Positions 23,061 through 38,200 of a DNA stretch of 64,000 nt are shown in pieces. The notes beneath the pieces are model-generated. The model was not told the origin of the DNA. It did not search any database and worked only from the letters and a program-made list of their open reading frames with translations. The translations under genes and the position numbers were made by a program. Source of the DNA: Mactromeris polynyma (Eukaryota > Mollusca > Bivalvia > Venerida > Mactridae); assembly GCA_032209605.1 (NCBI GenBank), contig JASFXZ010000005.1, forward strand, positions 31,856,905-31,920,904, read 5' to 3'. Within the stretch, counting starts at the first letter, position 1. Each line of letters opens with the position of its first letter.

Positions 23061-24817
23061 TTCTGTTGTCAGATATTCAGACAGTTTCAGAGAGTTGAAC
23101 AATGATCACTCTCTGGATTGTTTTATAAATAGATGTGACTATTTTGGTAGAAGCAAAAATCTGATAGGCCTGCGTTTATATAGAAAATAATGTAAAGAAA
23201 AATGAATTTATACAATGTTGAAATAAATAGAAGTGTATAATACATCACAGAGCAATATACCCAATAAATTATGGTCATGTAAAATGTAGACAGCATGTAT
23301 AAATAGTGTAAAAAACTGGACGGTCGAAAGCAATAAATCAAACTACATAAATAACACAAAATCTGAGGCGCGTAGGAAAAATATAACTCCACCTAGTACT
23401 ACATAGGGTAATATAACTCCACCTAGTGCTACATAGGGTAGGTATTTGTGCCATTTCTTAAACATATAAAAAGTAGTCCCTGTCTTTAGATAAGTAGCGA
23501 GATCTGATAGTACATTGTACTAGCTTTGCTAAACAAAATGGCGTCCATGTGGATCAATGTCATCTGGTCTGTTGGACGTAGCAAAGCAACATTTTCTACC
23601 TTATCTAATTTTTCTTGCTTACTTCCCCTACCACCACAAACACGCGCCTCTATATATCTAACTAAAGATTTGTCTGGGTTAAGCCTTTTGTGATTAGAAA
23701 TGTTCATATGATTAGACAACATAGAACAGGCACACATAAAACTTCACATCAGTGTTTGTGCACAATCCCCGTTCTCGTCAAGTGGGCGTGTGATGAAAAG
23801 ATTTTATTGAAAGTTTGATGATGATAATTTACAGAACTCATAAATATTCATGAGTACCAAACATATATTGTCCGACTGAATGATATAATTATCGCCACAT
23901 GATTGGAGATATTAAAACAATACATGAATATTCTTTCTAATCAATATGATTGTTCTGTTCAGTCTTTTTCAGTGATTATAAGTAAAAATATTCAATACGT
24001 AAGTTAGACAATACTATAACAACTGCTAGACCACAACAGACAAGGACAATTCTGCTAGATCACAATAGGCACATAACAATATATCAGTTAATAAACATGC
24101 ATCCAAGCAACAGAAATCACATCTTCAAATATATAACTGAACTATCCTGTAAATGCATTAGCAAACAATAAATAGTCTCACTTAGGTTTTGGACCTGATT
24201 CCATCTATCAAGTCTGAGATTGTTTTCCAAGGACAAATGCATTGATATATTGCTATATCTTAAAGCATTTTATGAAAATCTTCAACAACATCCAAGTACA
24301 TGTATTTAAATGCATTTCATGTACATGGAAACTGCACAGCATGTCGTATTAAACTCACAACGGCAATCTATGTTTAAACAATTCAGACTTCATAGATTTA
24401 GTGAACTCAGACCCTAGTTTTGGCTAAATGCAACTAAATCTAATATAGATTTAGACCGTAAGTCAGTAAAATTGTCATATAATACAAGTAAATTGAAGAA
24501 TGAAGCATAAAAAATATGCAAATCAACAAAAAATAGTCTGTTTAATATCATGTATAAATAGATAAAAAATCACTACTTCCATACACAATTCATGATAACA
24601 TAAAAATGTATCACAATCTACAATAATCTGTCACCATTATTGTTAATGTAAATAGATTTCAAACAACATATTACAACCAATGTTTTCCTTGAGATGGAAA
24701 CATTCAAGTTTTCATAACCATCAATGACAGTCAAATAAAGGATGTTTGAAATATGTACACATGAGCATCTATTAAAGATGTACATGTATTTGTACAAAAT
24801 AAGTACAAGGCAAAAAA

Positions 24818-24995
24818 CAGTCGGACCTCTTTTATTTCACCTCATCTGTTTCGATATTTTACTTCAAATAATACATGGTTTGGAATAGCCCATTTCTATT
24901 TGACATGCATAAGAAGATACACCAAGACCTGATATTTATTTTGATTGATACCGAGTATTGAAATAAAAGGTTGTCGAACAAACGAGGTCTGACTG
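24818..24995. mobile_element. MITE family C copy
   Basis: CAGTCGGACCTCTTTTATTT at the left and CAAACGAGGTCTGACTG at the right. The interior AAGAAGATACACCAAGACCT matches the other family C copies. Confidence 0.75.
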
Positions 24996-25481
24996 TGTTA
25001 GACACTTGCACAATGTAACCAGTATCACGGACCTATATACATGTTTCTAAAGAGTTATTAATTTTTTTACACATTAGAACATTTCTCATATAAAGAATAT
25101 ATAATTATATAAGTTAACAGATTGAAAATGCTGCAGTAATGTTAACATATCTTTTTGATCATTAAGCAAACTTAATGATGCTTTTGGAAAATGTGGCTTT
25201 TATAATGGTTTTTTTTCCTTAAACATGTCAACACAGCTACTCTCAACAGGAAAAATCCCTCTATATAATACTAAGCAGTGAAAGTGAACTGTTTATTAAA
25301 ACTGTACGAACATGGAATGAATATTACTTTGCTTAATATACATACAATTTTTGTAATATTACAATACTAGCAATCTTACACTTTTGGCCAACATGGGTTG
25401 CAGCAGTGTTCTTAGTTTCTTCAAATGCTGATTTTTCTATTATAATAACTGGAACATTTGTTTTAAGCAATTCAACCTATA

Positions 25482-25632
25482 CAGTAAAACCTCACTTAAT
25501 GACCACCTCAAAATTTCAGGTCCATTTTCCCTATTTTTGCTCTTATTCAACCTCAATATTAAGACCACTTCAATAATAAGACCATTTTTCAAGGGTCCCA
25601 AGGGTGGTTATATATTATGGAGGTTTTACTGT
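25482..25632. mobile_element. MITE family A copy
   Basis: CAGTAAAACCTCACTTAATG at the left and GGAGGTTTTACTG at the right are clear terminal inverted repeats. Interior AAGACCACTTCAATAATAAG is typical of the family. Confidence 0.85.
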
Positions 25633-26130
25633 ACATAGTTTTTGTATATCTATTTAAGGCAGCTATTCACTTTGCAAGTCTTCATTCATTTGAATAACTG
25701 CACCAGCATAACTTATACACATTTGTAAGAATTCAAGAATCAATCAAGTTGAAATAATATTGTCACATAAATAAAAGTCAAATCAACTCTACCATAACCG
25801 AAAGAAAATTTCCGAGACATTCACACAGCTTGGTAAAATGATCAATCACACTAACAATACATTCTGAATAACTTCCACAAATCAAATGATATGTAAGACA
25901 CAATACGTTGTTATCCACTATCATCAATACAGGATACGCTGATTACTTCATTCATACTGAAACCCGATTCTGAACAGAACATTCACTGTGTCTGTTAATC
26001 CGTTGTCAGTACTTCCTTCTTTCTGTAACTTTCTCTTTCAGTAATATCGTCCTTTATCTACTGGCTTTATAAGTTTGTCTCTCACATTATATAATGTGTC
26101 CTCAAATTGCAGACTATTGATGTCAACAAG

Positions 26131-26274
26131 CTACCATACCGAGGAACCGAAGTCCTTCCTGCGTCGAGATCGTGCGAGCTCTCCACTCACTGTGTCCATC
26201 ATTTTGTTTGTCAAATCATCGATTTCCCCAACCAGTCGTAAAGATCTGTTTATATCATCCTCTCCTGTCGCAGT
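26131..26274 (-). CDS. AKNA: AKNA-like gene, terminal coding exon
   Basis: It encodes 47 residues (TATGEDDINRSLRLVGEIDD, then LTNKMMDTVSGELARSRRRK) and a TAG at 26131-26133. An amphipathic helix ending in a basic cluster closes the protein. The acceptor is ...TTTCAG at 26275-26276, phase 0. Confidence 0.85.
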   Translation of the reverse strand, partial: TATGEDDINRSLRLVGEIDDLTNKMMDTVSGELARSRRRKDFGSSVW

Positions 26275-29200
26275 CTGAAACATTCATAATAAAATATCAA
26301 TATATAATTACATCATAAATGTGTCTCTTTTTCATAACTAAACGAATCAAGACTGGTAAACCACAACAACAATTTTAGACTGATACATGAAACACATCTT
26401 ATGAGTGTGAATGGAAAAGAGAACAGAGAGTTTTTATAATAAAATGTATGAACCAGTGAAACTAAATTTGACAAAACAGTATTTAACAAATAAACAGTAG
26501 AGTTACCATAGTAACTACACGTTGTATTACATTTAATACGTTTCCTAGCATAATGATTACACTTAATTTACACTTTCATGCATACATTGCTATAAATTGA
26601 CATTCATTGATGATTATGATATTTTTTTTAATTTAAGTCAAACTGCTGAGCAAGAACATACTGCTTTATTCTATGAGTCAAACTTTGTTACAGTGATGAT
26701 GGACGTTTCATATATTGATACACAAACAAATATAGCAATGAAACAGTTAAGGTTCTGATGAAAGCACCTTCTAGCATGAGCAGTTAGTACGGAATATCAG
26801 ATCATTAATGACATAACGTGACGCAATGAAGGAGCAAATTAAAACGTATTTTTACAGCAAGTCATACTGTAAATGTGAAAATTTTGTAGACCAAATCATG
26901 TTAACTATGAGTCATTTATAGAATAAATCCCAATGTTCACAACAGTGTTCATACCAGTATAACCAATCAGTGACCAACACCGTGTTTAGCTAACATATTG
27001 ATTAGATGTCATAAAATGGCCTTAAATTTCACAGAGCTATCCATTTTCAATATTCTAACCCACATTTTAATTATTTCATAAATCTAACTAAATTATACAT
27101 TTTATAACAGATAAAGAAAAAGGCACCAGCAAATGTTCTGTAACTTATATAATAGGACAATATTTACCAGGCACTCATGGATATTTTCACAAATGCATAT
27201 GAAGTGAAATATGAAGAGCATCCTTCAATGAATGTATATTTATCATGGCCCCACTTATCACAAACAGTAATTATGCATGAAGAGAGCACAGGAGATTGTC
27301 ATGAGCTCTCTCCTTTATGCCTTCTTAAGTTCTCTCCCTTTATCCCTTCCATAATATTGTATATATATATATAGTACTATATAGTATAGAAGGGATAAAG
27401 GGAGAGAACTTGTGACAATCTCCTGTGGAAGAGAGAGACAAAGATGAATGAGTGCCAGTTTAATACTGTCTAATAATAACAACATAGTTAAGTTAGTCTA
27501 GAGAACCTATCTAATGTAACCTTACCACTGACTACAATTATAGATCAAGACTAAAGCACAGTATTTAACTTATTATACAGTAAGATGGTTGTTACAACTA
27601 TATAGCGTTGAACCATTAATACATACCAAACTGAAGGTTTGACGTTAAGCTATAATAACTCAATTTTTGTACAGAAACAATGAACCCAACCCTTAGTATG
27701 TTATAATTCTTCAGAATAATTTTCAGGAATGAGATTTTCTATCTACAGTTTTGGACAACATATATTTTATTTTATCAAAAGATGCAATACAAATGCTAAT
27801 ATTCAGTTACAGGCAATGTCTATTCAACTTTCAAGAGTCAGCATTGTGCTTAACAGAAAATATTAAATTACACAAAAACTCTTAATTTCACTAATTACTT
27901 TACTAATATCATCCAAAGTGTCGCAAAAGAATAAATCCAGATAGACCAAGGGGTTGTTGCAAAATAGCAATTTTTTTAATGAAGAAGCCGTTACAATACT
28001 TTTGCACCACCCCCTTGATTCAAAGAATCTTTCATATATTAGAAATAGGAATGTATTTTGTAATACAGTAGTAGCTTCATAACCAGTATAAGCCAAGCTA
28101 CATGTTGCTACTATCAGTGTACTAAGGTTACAGCGTGATATAGTGATTTGATAAAAATGAATGTACAATTTATAATGAAAAGGGAAGTAACTCCAGCCAT
28201 TCATATTTCCAACATCTTCCATATTCAATTGGCTCAAAACGGATAAATCAAATACCTATCTAAACCAATTAAGTTCATATTTCACTGCACAAATAATTCA
28301 AAACTTCTACATAGTGTAACCATACAAGACAGTAAGAACAATTTGATTTTGTCAAAATGCTAAAGATCTAAATATGAATGGACAGTGTTACTACCCTTTT
28401 CATTATATATATAGTACATGTAGATTCATAATGTTTTCAAATCACTACAACACCCTGTGCAAAGATGCTACTACCAATAGAGAGATACTATAATGTACAA
28501 CACTTACGCCAATACGATCTAAATTACTTAATGATTGATAATATGTTACAATTCTGGATTTCATTTCCTCCTGAAAATCACATTTTTACAGAAGATTAGA
28601 CACGTAAGCAGTACGCATACACTGTTCAAAGTTTGTGTTCCTTATGTCATCACCACGCCACCCTTTAACTTTATATATTCTAGAGACATGTTTTCTTTAA
28701 ATACAGATGAATTATTATCACTCAGATATATAAGTTAACCAAAATCATTGGGGGTATGATATTAATCCATTTTAATCATAATTGTACTCATAAATGATGC
28801 AATAGTTTTAGATTAGCAGAAAATCTTTCTTCAATAATGCATAAATTCAAATGTAAAATATTTCAATTGCTTTTTATATTATTGCTTCTCATGATACTGT
28901 TAAATTTTGCCCATCAATGTATTAAACCCAACACGACCCTACCACAAACATGTACATGGACAAAATGGCCCTACTGCAATGTGATGAAATAAATAATGTG
29001 AACATTTAGCTTCATCTTCTATAATCATATAACAACTTTATTTCTATGGTTTCAATAAAGTATCTAATGACAGACGTGTGTTGAAATTGCATTTTGTATC
29101 AACTATTCCCTATAGTTTATACCATATTAATGACATAAAATTGTGGCCATGAATTATATTAGCAAGTAGCAAACACATGTGTAAAATCACCAAATCTACG

Positions 29201-32200
29201 TGGACAATCAATTATCTACATGTATTTTATGGCAAAGTGATCTCCCTTGCTTACATTTACAGGGGCTGAATTGTCTCCCTTCCTATCCTCTAGGTTGTCA
29301 AGGAGATTTGACCGAGTTTCAAATTTTTGCTATAGAACACAATAACATAAAACAATGGCAGACAACAAAAAAAGTGAAAATCAAAAACATTTAACTCCAC
29401 AAAAAACATCAGAACGCCACAAGTTTGTCTCATTTAGAACACTACAAAAATGACTTACGAAAACCTATTTTCCATAATTTTTACGCTTACAAAAAACAGA
29501 ACAGAAAAGCATAATTTAGACAAACAGGGAAAAATATTTATTCAAAGCAAGGGGGATGCATAACTGCACATTCAATCAAACAACATAATATAATGATATA
29601 GCCAATGTTATGATTGGACAGATTTTGTGCAAATGCTCAAATTTTATATACGATGAGATGGAAAAGGTATTTCATAATGTATATTATGTGTTAACTAAAA
29701 ATGTTTTTGTAAAATAATCTGGAATTGCATTCAAATATCACCTATTGGAACAATATCTAAGTATATATATTTTTGTACACAGAATCTATGAAGACACTAC
29801 CGTAAAATGATGATATATTCTGTAAAATCATATAATGGAGAAGTGAAACACGTACCAGAGATGAGGTTCTCCCCCGATCACTGTCGTATTCATTCTCTCC
29901 TCTAACTCTGCGGTATTTACGTCCATGACGTACTCTTTGTCTACCAACGCTACGACTTCTGAAATGTGTAGGTGAATATTTATAGCACCAGAGATCAAGC
30001 AACACTACGATATATTGTAAATGTTAATCTATCAAATAAGAACTATATTTCAAATAAACTAAAGACCATTAAACAGGCAAGTTACATTTAAAATGTTTGT
30101 AAAACTTTTGAAAATAGTTTTGTTTTCTATAATAAAAAGACATCATTTTATATAGCACATGCTAGAGTCTTGAAGAACTGTCTTGTATTTATTTTATCTT
30201 GTGAATACTTGGGGAAATATTCCAAAAGTAGCAATATTCTAATCTTGCCCATAGTTAAGTACAAAACAAAATTACACTAAAAAGAATCAGAGGCAAACAG
30301 GAAGTACCCGGTACAACTAAATTTACCTTCTTCTTGGTTGCTCTTCAATGTCAGATTCAGCACTTTCACTCTCATTTCCAAATTCTCGTACAAAGTATCG
30401 ATTTCTCATCCTTCCATCAGGTGAGTAATGTCGTATCCTTCCTGTACGTCCCAATGATCTTGACCTTGCCCGCGTTCTCGGTCTGCCACTGATGAGAACG
30501 AAAACAATTAATTAGCAAAGTCATAAATATAATACAGGCAATGAATCACAAAGTAATTAGTTTACAATAAATGGGAAACGATGTATGAAGCTTACGTTAG
30601 AGGAAATGACACTAGCATATTTCTTAAATGAATGAATAAATTGAATGAAATTAATAGCTTCATTAAAATTAACAGCTTGGTGAAATATGTTTGAAGACTT
30701 AAGTGCTTTATTAAATTGAACACACATACACATGAACCAGTACACATGTACAGAAAGCAGTTAATATACACACCAACAATGTATTAAAAATCATGCAGAG
30801 TTGCCCAGAAATATTATCATACAAAGCTATGCATGCCAATTAAATACAGTAAGAATGTGCTAGAATTTATAACTTAGTAAAGCTCGCTGTCCACTACGCT
30901 GATATACTTAAGCTTAAACAGTGAGAGCAAACACCAGAGAGTTAGATATAATCCTTTAAGGAAAGGTTGCAAATGTTTCAAATCATAAGATGTCTATAAC
31001 AAAAACTGCATGTTAAAATACAAAACACTGAACTCTGGAAAACTAAATGTATTAACAGTGTTTTTAAGATTCTGCACTTTGACTGCACAAGTAAATATTC
31101 GGACTCAGAGAAACGAGAGGTTGTGTAAATTCTGATTGAATAAATTCACAATTAACGCAGTAAACACAAGCAAACCAGGATCAAACATGTTTCTGGTGTT
31201 AATTCGTTTGCATGACATAAGCACAACATAAGCATGACATAGCAGTTTATAATAACCCGACATCTTTAATTACGAGGTTATAGGAAGTTTACTGGTGATT
31301 CACACGATGTAGATAATCGTAACCAGTAAATTAACAAAGTTGTGGTGAACTGTTATTTGTTAGTTAACAATTATAGAATAACAGCAACACTGTTATATGA
31401 TGTCATTCCACAAGATTGTATGTCAGATATGTGAAACCCCAGCAAGACACACCAGTTTCAATATCTACCATGAAAATGTACATAAAAATGGCCATGGCAC
31501 TTCTACTGCATCCGATTTATACCATTTAGGTCATACCCAAGATTATGATACATGTAAAATAATTTACCACACCCACTATATATATGACCACACCCACTAT
31601 ATTATATAACCACACCCCTGTGTCTGAGCTAAATGCAATAAACAAATAACAAATATTCTGTAAGGTTCACACAGTAAAAGCCTAATTTTGACAGATGCTC
31701 CTCCTTTACAATAGTTAGGTCAAAGTTATGCATCCGAAAACAATAAAGACTCAATTTCACCACTGTTAAACTGGTTAACATATTGTACAAATTTACCCCT
31801 CCTTTGCAGGAGAATCCATCTCAATGATTGGTTGATGGACATCAGTGTGACTAACTATCATTGGCTGAACAGCGGTGTGACTAACTGCCATTGGCTCAGG
31901 CCTGGTGGGCGGGACTTGTATCCTTACTTTGGGTTGTTTTGCATAATTTAGTTGGAAAAGGTGTGGTTTAAGAGGGGGAGGAGCTTTGTAAACTCGGAAT
32001 GGTGAAGGTTTTCTAAAGGACTGAGTACTCAAAGGACGAGAAATGGGTGGGGAATGGTTAGCTGGCAGGGAATACACAGGTATCTGGACAGTTTCAACAA
32101 TTTGTCTGAAAAGTGTGTGCAAATAATAAACAAGCTAAAATGAATTCACCAAACTCAGAAGAAAAGGGTTGTGCAAAAAAACTTACAATGACAAATCTTC

Positions 32201-35200
32201 AGGCTTTAAGCTGACATTTGAATGAAGTGAATGATTGTACATGTATTATGTAATCAATGATAAATGAACTTCATATTCATATTTCCAAGTCATTAAAATA
32301 AACAGCATAAAATACAAGAATTATCGACATATTGATCATGTATGACTTCCAAGTATCAACCATTAGTATTACTATAAAATATCAGATTGTATTTATTTTT
32401 GAGATGCATCCATTCATCAATGCATTTTCTTCATAGATGTAATTCAATACTATAACATCTTCCATATAATATAGGATCATACTGCATCATCATTATTTCA
32501 TCGTATTATTACTAAGAATTAATTTATAGTTACATCTATATAAAATAAAGAACATCAAACTTTTTCCATCATCAAGTAAGGAAATTACAAAAAAAAATAC
32601 TGTATAAGGGGACATTTTATATATTCAAAAAGTTCACAAAATAGCAATTTCAGACATGGGGGCAAATCACCAAAAATAGTACATTTAATTCAAGTATGAA
32701 CATATATATACTTCTGCGAATGGCTGATTTTTTCACAAAATTCCGTAATGTGTGAAATTTATGAAATTCGCTAACATAGTTTACCACTTATACAGTAAAG
32801 CACAAATATATTCGATCTATGTAATGAGATTCAAACCTACCTTCCATCATGCACTATATAACCTAAAGGCACTCTGTGATCTTCCGGCGGGTATACAAAA
32901 TCTCCGTGGGAATGATACGATGTACCGCCACACATGGGGCAAGCTGATGTATATACCCCACCCTCACTCTGTGCACTGTGAACATCACTAGCACCGTTAG
33001 GTATAAATCTCGTTTGTCCATCATTTACATGAATATCATCACTAGCATATTGTCTATGTTGAGGATATCCACGCGTCCGTTCTGGATATTCTGTTTGATT
33101 AAATGCGGGTCGAGTTTGTGTAGGATTGGCGGCGTATGAATACAAGGTCTGTCTCAGAGGACGGGTACCAGACGTAGGTCGTGTAGAAGATTTTGTTGAC
33201 CCGGAGCCGGTTGAACGAGGCGGTGGTGGAGGCTGGTATCCAGAGAATGCCAAGTTAGGCTGGGAACCAAACACACGTCTTCCAGGTTGCAAAGGAGCTG
33301 AAATAAAATAAGCATAATACTATTTTATGCTATTTTACATACAGAACCCTGTTTCTTTAATGAAGACCATAAATACATGTATTACTAATAACTGTTAACA
33401 ACCAATAAAAAATCATATACTTCAAACTAATTTCCACAGGTGCAAGTAACAAACTATTTTATAGTTTCAATGGATCATTATGCATGTATAGATACTATCA
33501 TATTGTATAAGGATGGGACTATATAAGGATATACATAGGAACATGCAAATAAATGTGCACCTCGAGTGCAGTTTATTTGACAACCTTCTATCTGATTACT
33601 TGGTATCATCCAAAAAATAAATATCAGGTGCCGATGTATTTTCTTAAGCATGTCAAATTAAATGGGCTATTCGAAACTTTGTATTATTCGAAATGAAACA
33701 TTCGACCCGATGAATTCGAATAAATGTCCGGCAGTAGTTCTAAAGAAACTAAGTTAATGGCACAAGTGATAACATCCATGTACAAGTTTACAAATCTGAA
33801 TGCTAGAATTCAAATCAACATCAACAACATCTTGACAACAAACAAATTAGGCTAGTAAATATCCCATATACACGTACAAGACGCAAGTATTAACAAGAAG
33901 TACCTTGAGACCGTGGCTGGCCGTTGTGTTGAGTGGGTTGTGCTGTGTTCGGCTGTTGTGTATAGAAGCCATAATGACCTTGAACTTGTGGGGGTGATGT
34001 TTGAACATCTTCTCTCTGGACACGTGTTGGTGATTGGTCAGAATCGTAACCATTCTGTTCCGGATAATGCTGTGTGCCAGTATTTCGTTGATGAATTCTG
34101 CGCCTGAGACGATTTCGACCCCGCGTCCTTGTCTCTTCCTCTTGCACTTCTTCCTGTTTTGGTTTTCGTGGGCGATAATTTGGGTTGAATGCATCTGCTG
34201 CGGCATAGCCAAGTGGAATGTCACCATCTTGGTTGACGTTTGGTAATGTCCAGTCATAACCATAATCTCGACCTGAAATATGCATGTACATAACTGAAAT
34301 AACACCAATATTAGTACCAAGCAAATTTTAAACCCAGATATCATTATGTGCTTTTTAAAACAGCAGTTTTCGTGAAGGTATCTTACTGGGATAAAGTACA
34401 TAAATGTGAAAATAACATTTCAATCTGTTGAAAATATTTCACCTCACCAAAACAGATACACAGTAAAGTCTTTAACCTACTTTTAATTTAAGTAAAGTAA
34501 TAAAATGTAAATGTTTAGTAAACTGAATTTGTAATCTCGTCTGTAGCAGCAATTCAAAGACATACATATATGAGACTATTCTATCATGTCACAGCAAATT
34601 CAAATAACTCTGCAGCAAATGTGTGTATATATATAAATGAATGATCATAATTGTTGAATGACAACACATATAATAAAGATTTCAAACACCATCAATCTGG
34701 TGAGATAGCAAAAACCACTATATCACCCTGGTTACGAAATCTGGATATTAAACAATGTTTATCTAGCAAAAGAATATTCTACAATTTTCAATGAGCAATT
34801 TCACAATACAACACGATCACACTGTAAACTGTGCAGGTATTTACTTGACTCAGAGTCTGCCAAGTCTAGAAAGGAAAATCAACCAATGCATGTACATTGT
34901 TAAGTCAAACTCACAAAACGTATTAAAGGAACAATTATATTTGAGAATTCTATTGCACTGCTTATAATCTACCCCATTATAAAAAAAAAAATTCTTTATT
35001 ATTTTATGAACCAGATATTAAATAAGAATTTTAGTACAGTAAAACCTCTTTTAAAGACCACCTCAATAATAAGAACACTTCAAAATTAAGCAAACTTTTT
35101 TCAAGTCCATTTTCACTGCTTTAATCTTTATTCAACCTCAGTATTAATACCACCTCAATAAGACCAGTATTCAAGGGTCTTATTATCAAGGTTTTACTGT

Positions 35201-38200
35201 AATTCTCTGTAAACGTTACAAAAACCAAACTTATGCAGAAACTGGTTCTGTCTACGCCACACTTTCATAAATATCTCTGAAAAAAAGGCTTGAAAAAAAG
35301 TAAACGGAAATGTTTTTAGACTACAGCCAAATGAAAAAAGATCTTGTGTTAACTAACCTCCACGTCCAGAAAATGAATTAGCTCTTTGTCTGGGTCCTCT
35401 CATAAATGCTAAGGGGTCTTCTGTGGGGTCAAAATATTGGTCATAATAGTCGTTTTGTTGCTGCTGTTGTTGTGGAGGGGGTAGGGGTTGTTGTGCTTGT
35501 GCTTGCTCCTGATTGGATCGATAAAACTCCTCCCTCAATTTACCAATCTCATCCGTCAGCAACTTCAAGCGAGCACTGCTCAAACAAATTGAGGTTGAAA
35601 ATGATTTTGTAAGAAATTTTCTCAACAACTAAAGCACATTACAAGCTTTGTGCTTAACATAATACACATAATATTAAATAAAATAAAAATGTCCATGATT
35701 TTGATGAAGGGCTTTGTCCGAAACATTAATTAAAGATCAGACACTTGAAGAATTATAACAACGAATGAGCAAAAAATAAAAGCATGTGTGTTATTACATA
35801 TCTGTATCAGGAATTATAGTGACACATGTACAGTAGTTATTGGAATACAATAAATATATTGAATCACTCAAATATACAAACCTGTTAACAGAATCCCTCG
35901 ATGCTCCAGTTATTGCTGTTTCAGCATCAGAAGCTAATATTGTCTCCTCGTGACGTGAACCAATGCTTACATTCATATACTGTGGTTTATTTGTCCTTGG
36001 ACGCTCCATTCTCTCTGGGCTAGGACTTGACTCTAACGTACTGTCTAGTAACTTCTTAGGATGAATTTCAGATCTGAAAGTGGTACATCTTAAAATTACA
36101 GACATCATATCATATATAACCTAGTACATTAACCACACTATCAAGTACTGACCATCCCATATTTTTTAACACTAACCAATTCCAATTACAATATTATAAA
36201 TCCTAAAATTTATGCTTTAATATTGAGAATCAGAGACAAGCTTTCAAAGTATCTTGAAATTGAAAAAGACAGAGAAGTTTTCAGTCTGACAACAGAATCT
36301 TAAGTAAACTTAATCATCAAAGTAACAATATCATGTAAGTGACCATAACTTCATATACAGTAAAACCTCACTTAAAGACCACCTCGAAATTAAGAACATA
36401 ATTTTCAAGTCCATTTTCACTGTTTTGCCCTTTATTCAACATCAATATTAAGACCACCTCAATGTTCAGACCAGCTTTCAAGGGTTCCAATGGTGGTCTA
36501 ATTATGAAGATTTGCTGTAGTTTTATACCTCTGTATCTTAAACAGATTCAAAGATGAAGACAGTGTCATATTACCTTGCAGCTTTACCCGGAGTTACAAC
36601 TCTCTGTGGTGGGGCCACTTCCATCACGGAGGATTGTACATTCTTGGTTCTTCCTTCATGATTAGGTTGTGCTTGTTGTTTCTGTTTAACTTGTTTCCTT
36701 TCTCTCTCTATCACAGACCTGTTGGTAGAACAAGATAAACATACAATATAGTAAAACCTCACCTAAAGACCATTTCAATAATAAGACCACCTCAAAAATA
36801 AGAACACAATTTTGATGTCCATTTTAACTGTTTTACTCTTTATTCAACTACAATATTAAGACCACCTCAATAAGAAGACACGTTTTCAAGTGTACCAAAG
36901 GTGGTCTTATTTTGAGGTTAAACTGTACACAGGCAACAGGTTTCATAATCTTAACCAGCTTAAGTGTTATGATTCATTACATAATTTGAAGCATTATTTA
37001 CGTCATTTAAATAAAAAAAACATACCATGGGCAGAAATCAATTGTTGTACCATGATAGATATTTAATGTTGCTTCGGATATTACACAGCAGGTTCTGTTA
37101 GTTATGTCTGTCAACCTAAAGGTTGTAGATTTGAACACCAGCGAGGCGTTATGTTCTAATTGACTATTTGAATGAAGACAATACAGCAAAACCAAGCAGT
37201 TTGGATTTATGTGGGTGCAATTGTTAGTCCCTTGCAGAGGAACATGTTACTAGCAGTAATAATAACCTAGTCGTCAAACAATGAAAGTACAGGTTAAATA
37301 ACAGATTTATGTACATTACAAGAAGACATTTTATTGCATACTGACCTCGGGGTTGTTTCGTCTGATGTGTATGTATCCTGTGTAGTGTCATGCGTTAAAT
37401 CTTGCGTTACATCACGCGATAATATTGATGTGTTACTTTCATCAGTGACCTCATGACCTCGGCGGGAATCTTGTCCTCTTTGTTGACCTTGACCTCTGCG
37501 CGAATCTTGTCCTCTTTGTTGACCTTGACCTCTGGACTGTTCCTGACCTCTGCTAGGAGACGGTTTGACCTTTGTCTCTGACTTTGTCACTTCTTGAGAT
37601 TTCTTTGGTGTCTTCTGCATATCCTGTCGCTTACTTTGTCTAATACTGGGATGTTCTGTAAAAGTGCAATTTAATTTATGAAAACAATGTCAATTTCTTG
37701 TGTATAAAATTACGTAATTCGTAACTACTTTGCAATGAAAAGTTAAATGACTTAAAAACAAGATTTTAGTAAATTTGCAGAGTAACAGCTAAGAACGTCA
37801 CAAAAAACTTCATGGTAACAATGCACAAGAAACACTTTACATTACTATGGTAACAGAATATATAGACACACAATTTTTGTATTGAATGTACCATTGCCTT
37901 TGTCATAGTAAATTCAAAAATACACAAAATATTTACAAAAAGCATTACTACTAACTAACATATAGCAACAAATACACCAGTAGTATCATAAAACCACAGG
38001 AGTTTGTCACAAGTTCTCTCTCTTATTCCTTCCAGAGTTCTCTCCCTTTATCCACTCTGCAGTATATGTATGGATGGGATAAAGGGAGAGAACTCCAGAA
38101 GTGATAATGGAAGAGAACTCATGACAATAACCTGTGCATAAAACAAACTTAATTTCAGGTATATGTCAATCATTCTCAGTAATAAAAGCCCATACAGACT

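Larger units (their letters stand above)
21746..26130. other. Convergent intergenic region between COQ4 and the AKNA-like gene
   Basis: No exon recognised. Because the two genes converge here, the right part probably contains the 3' untranslated region of the AKNA-like gene, whose end could not be placed. The stretch contains four repeat elements (21995, 22974, 24818, 25482) and otherwise AT-rich unique-looking sequence. Confidence 0.55.
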
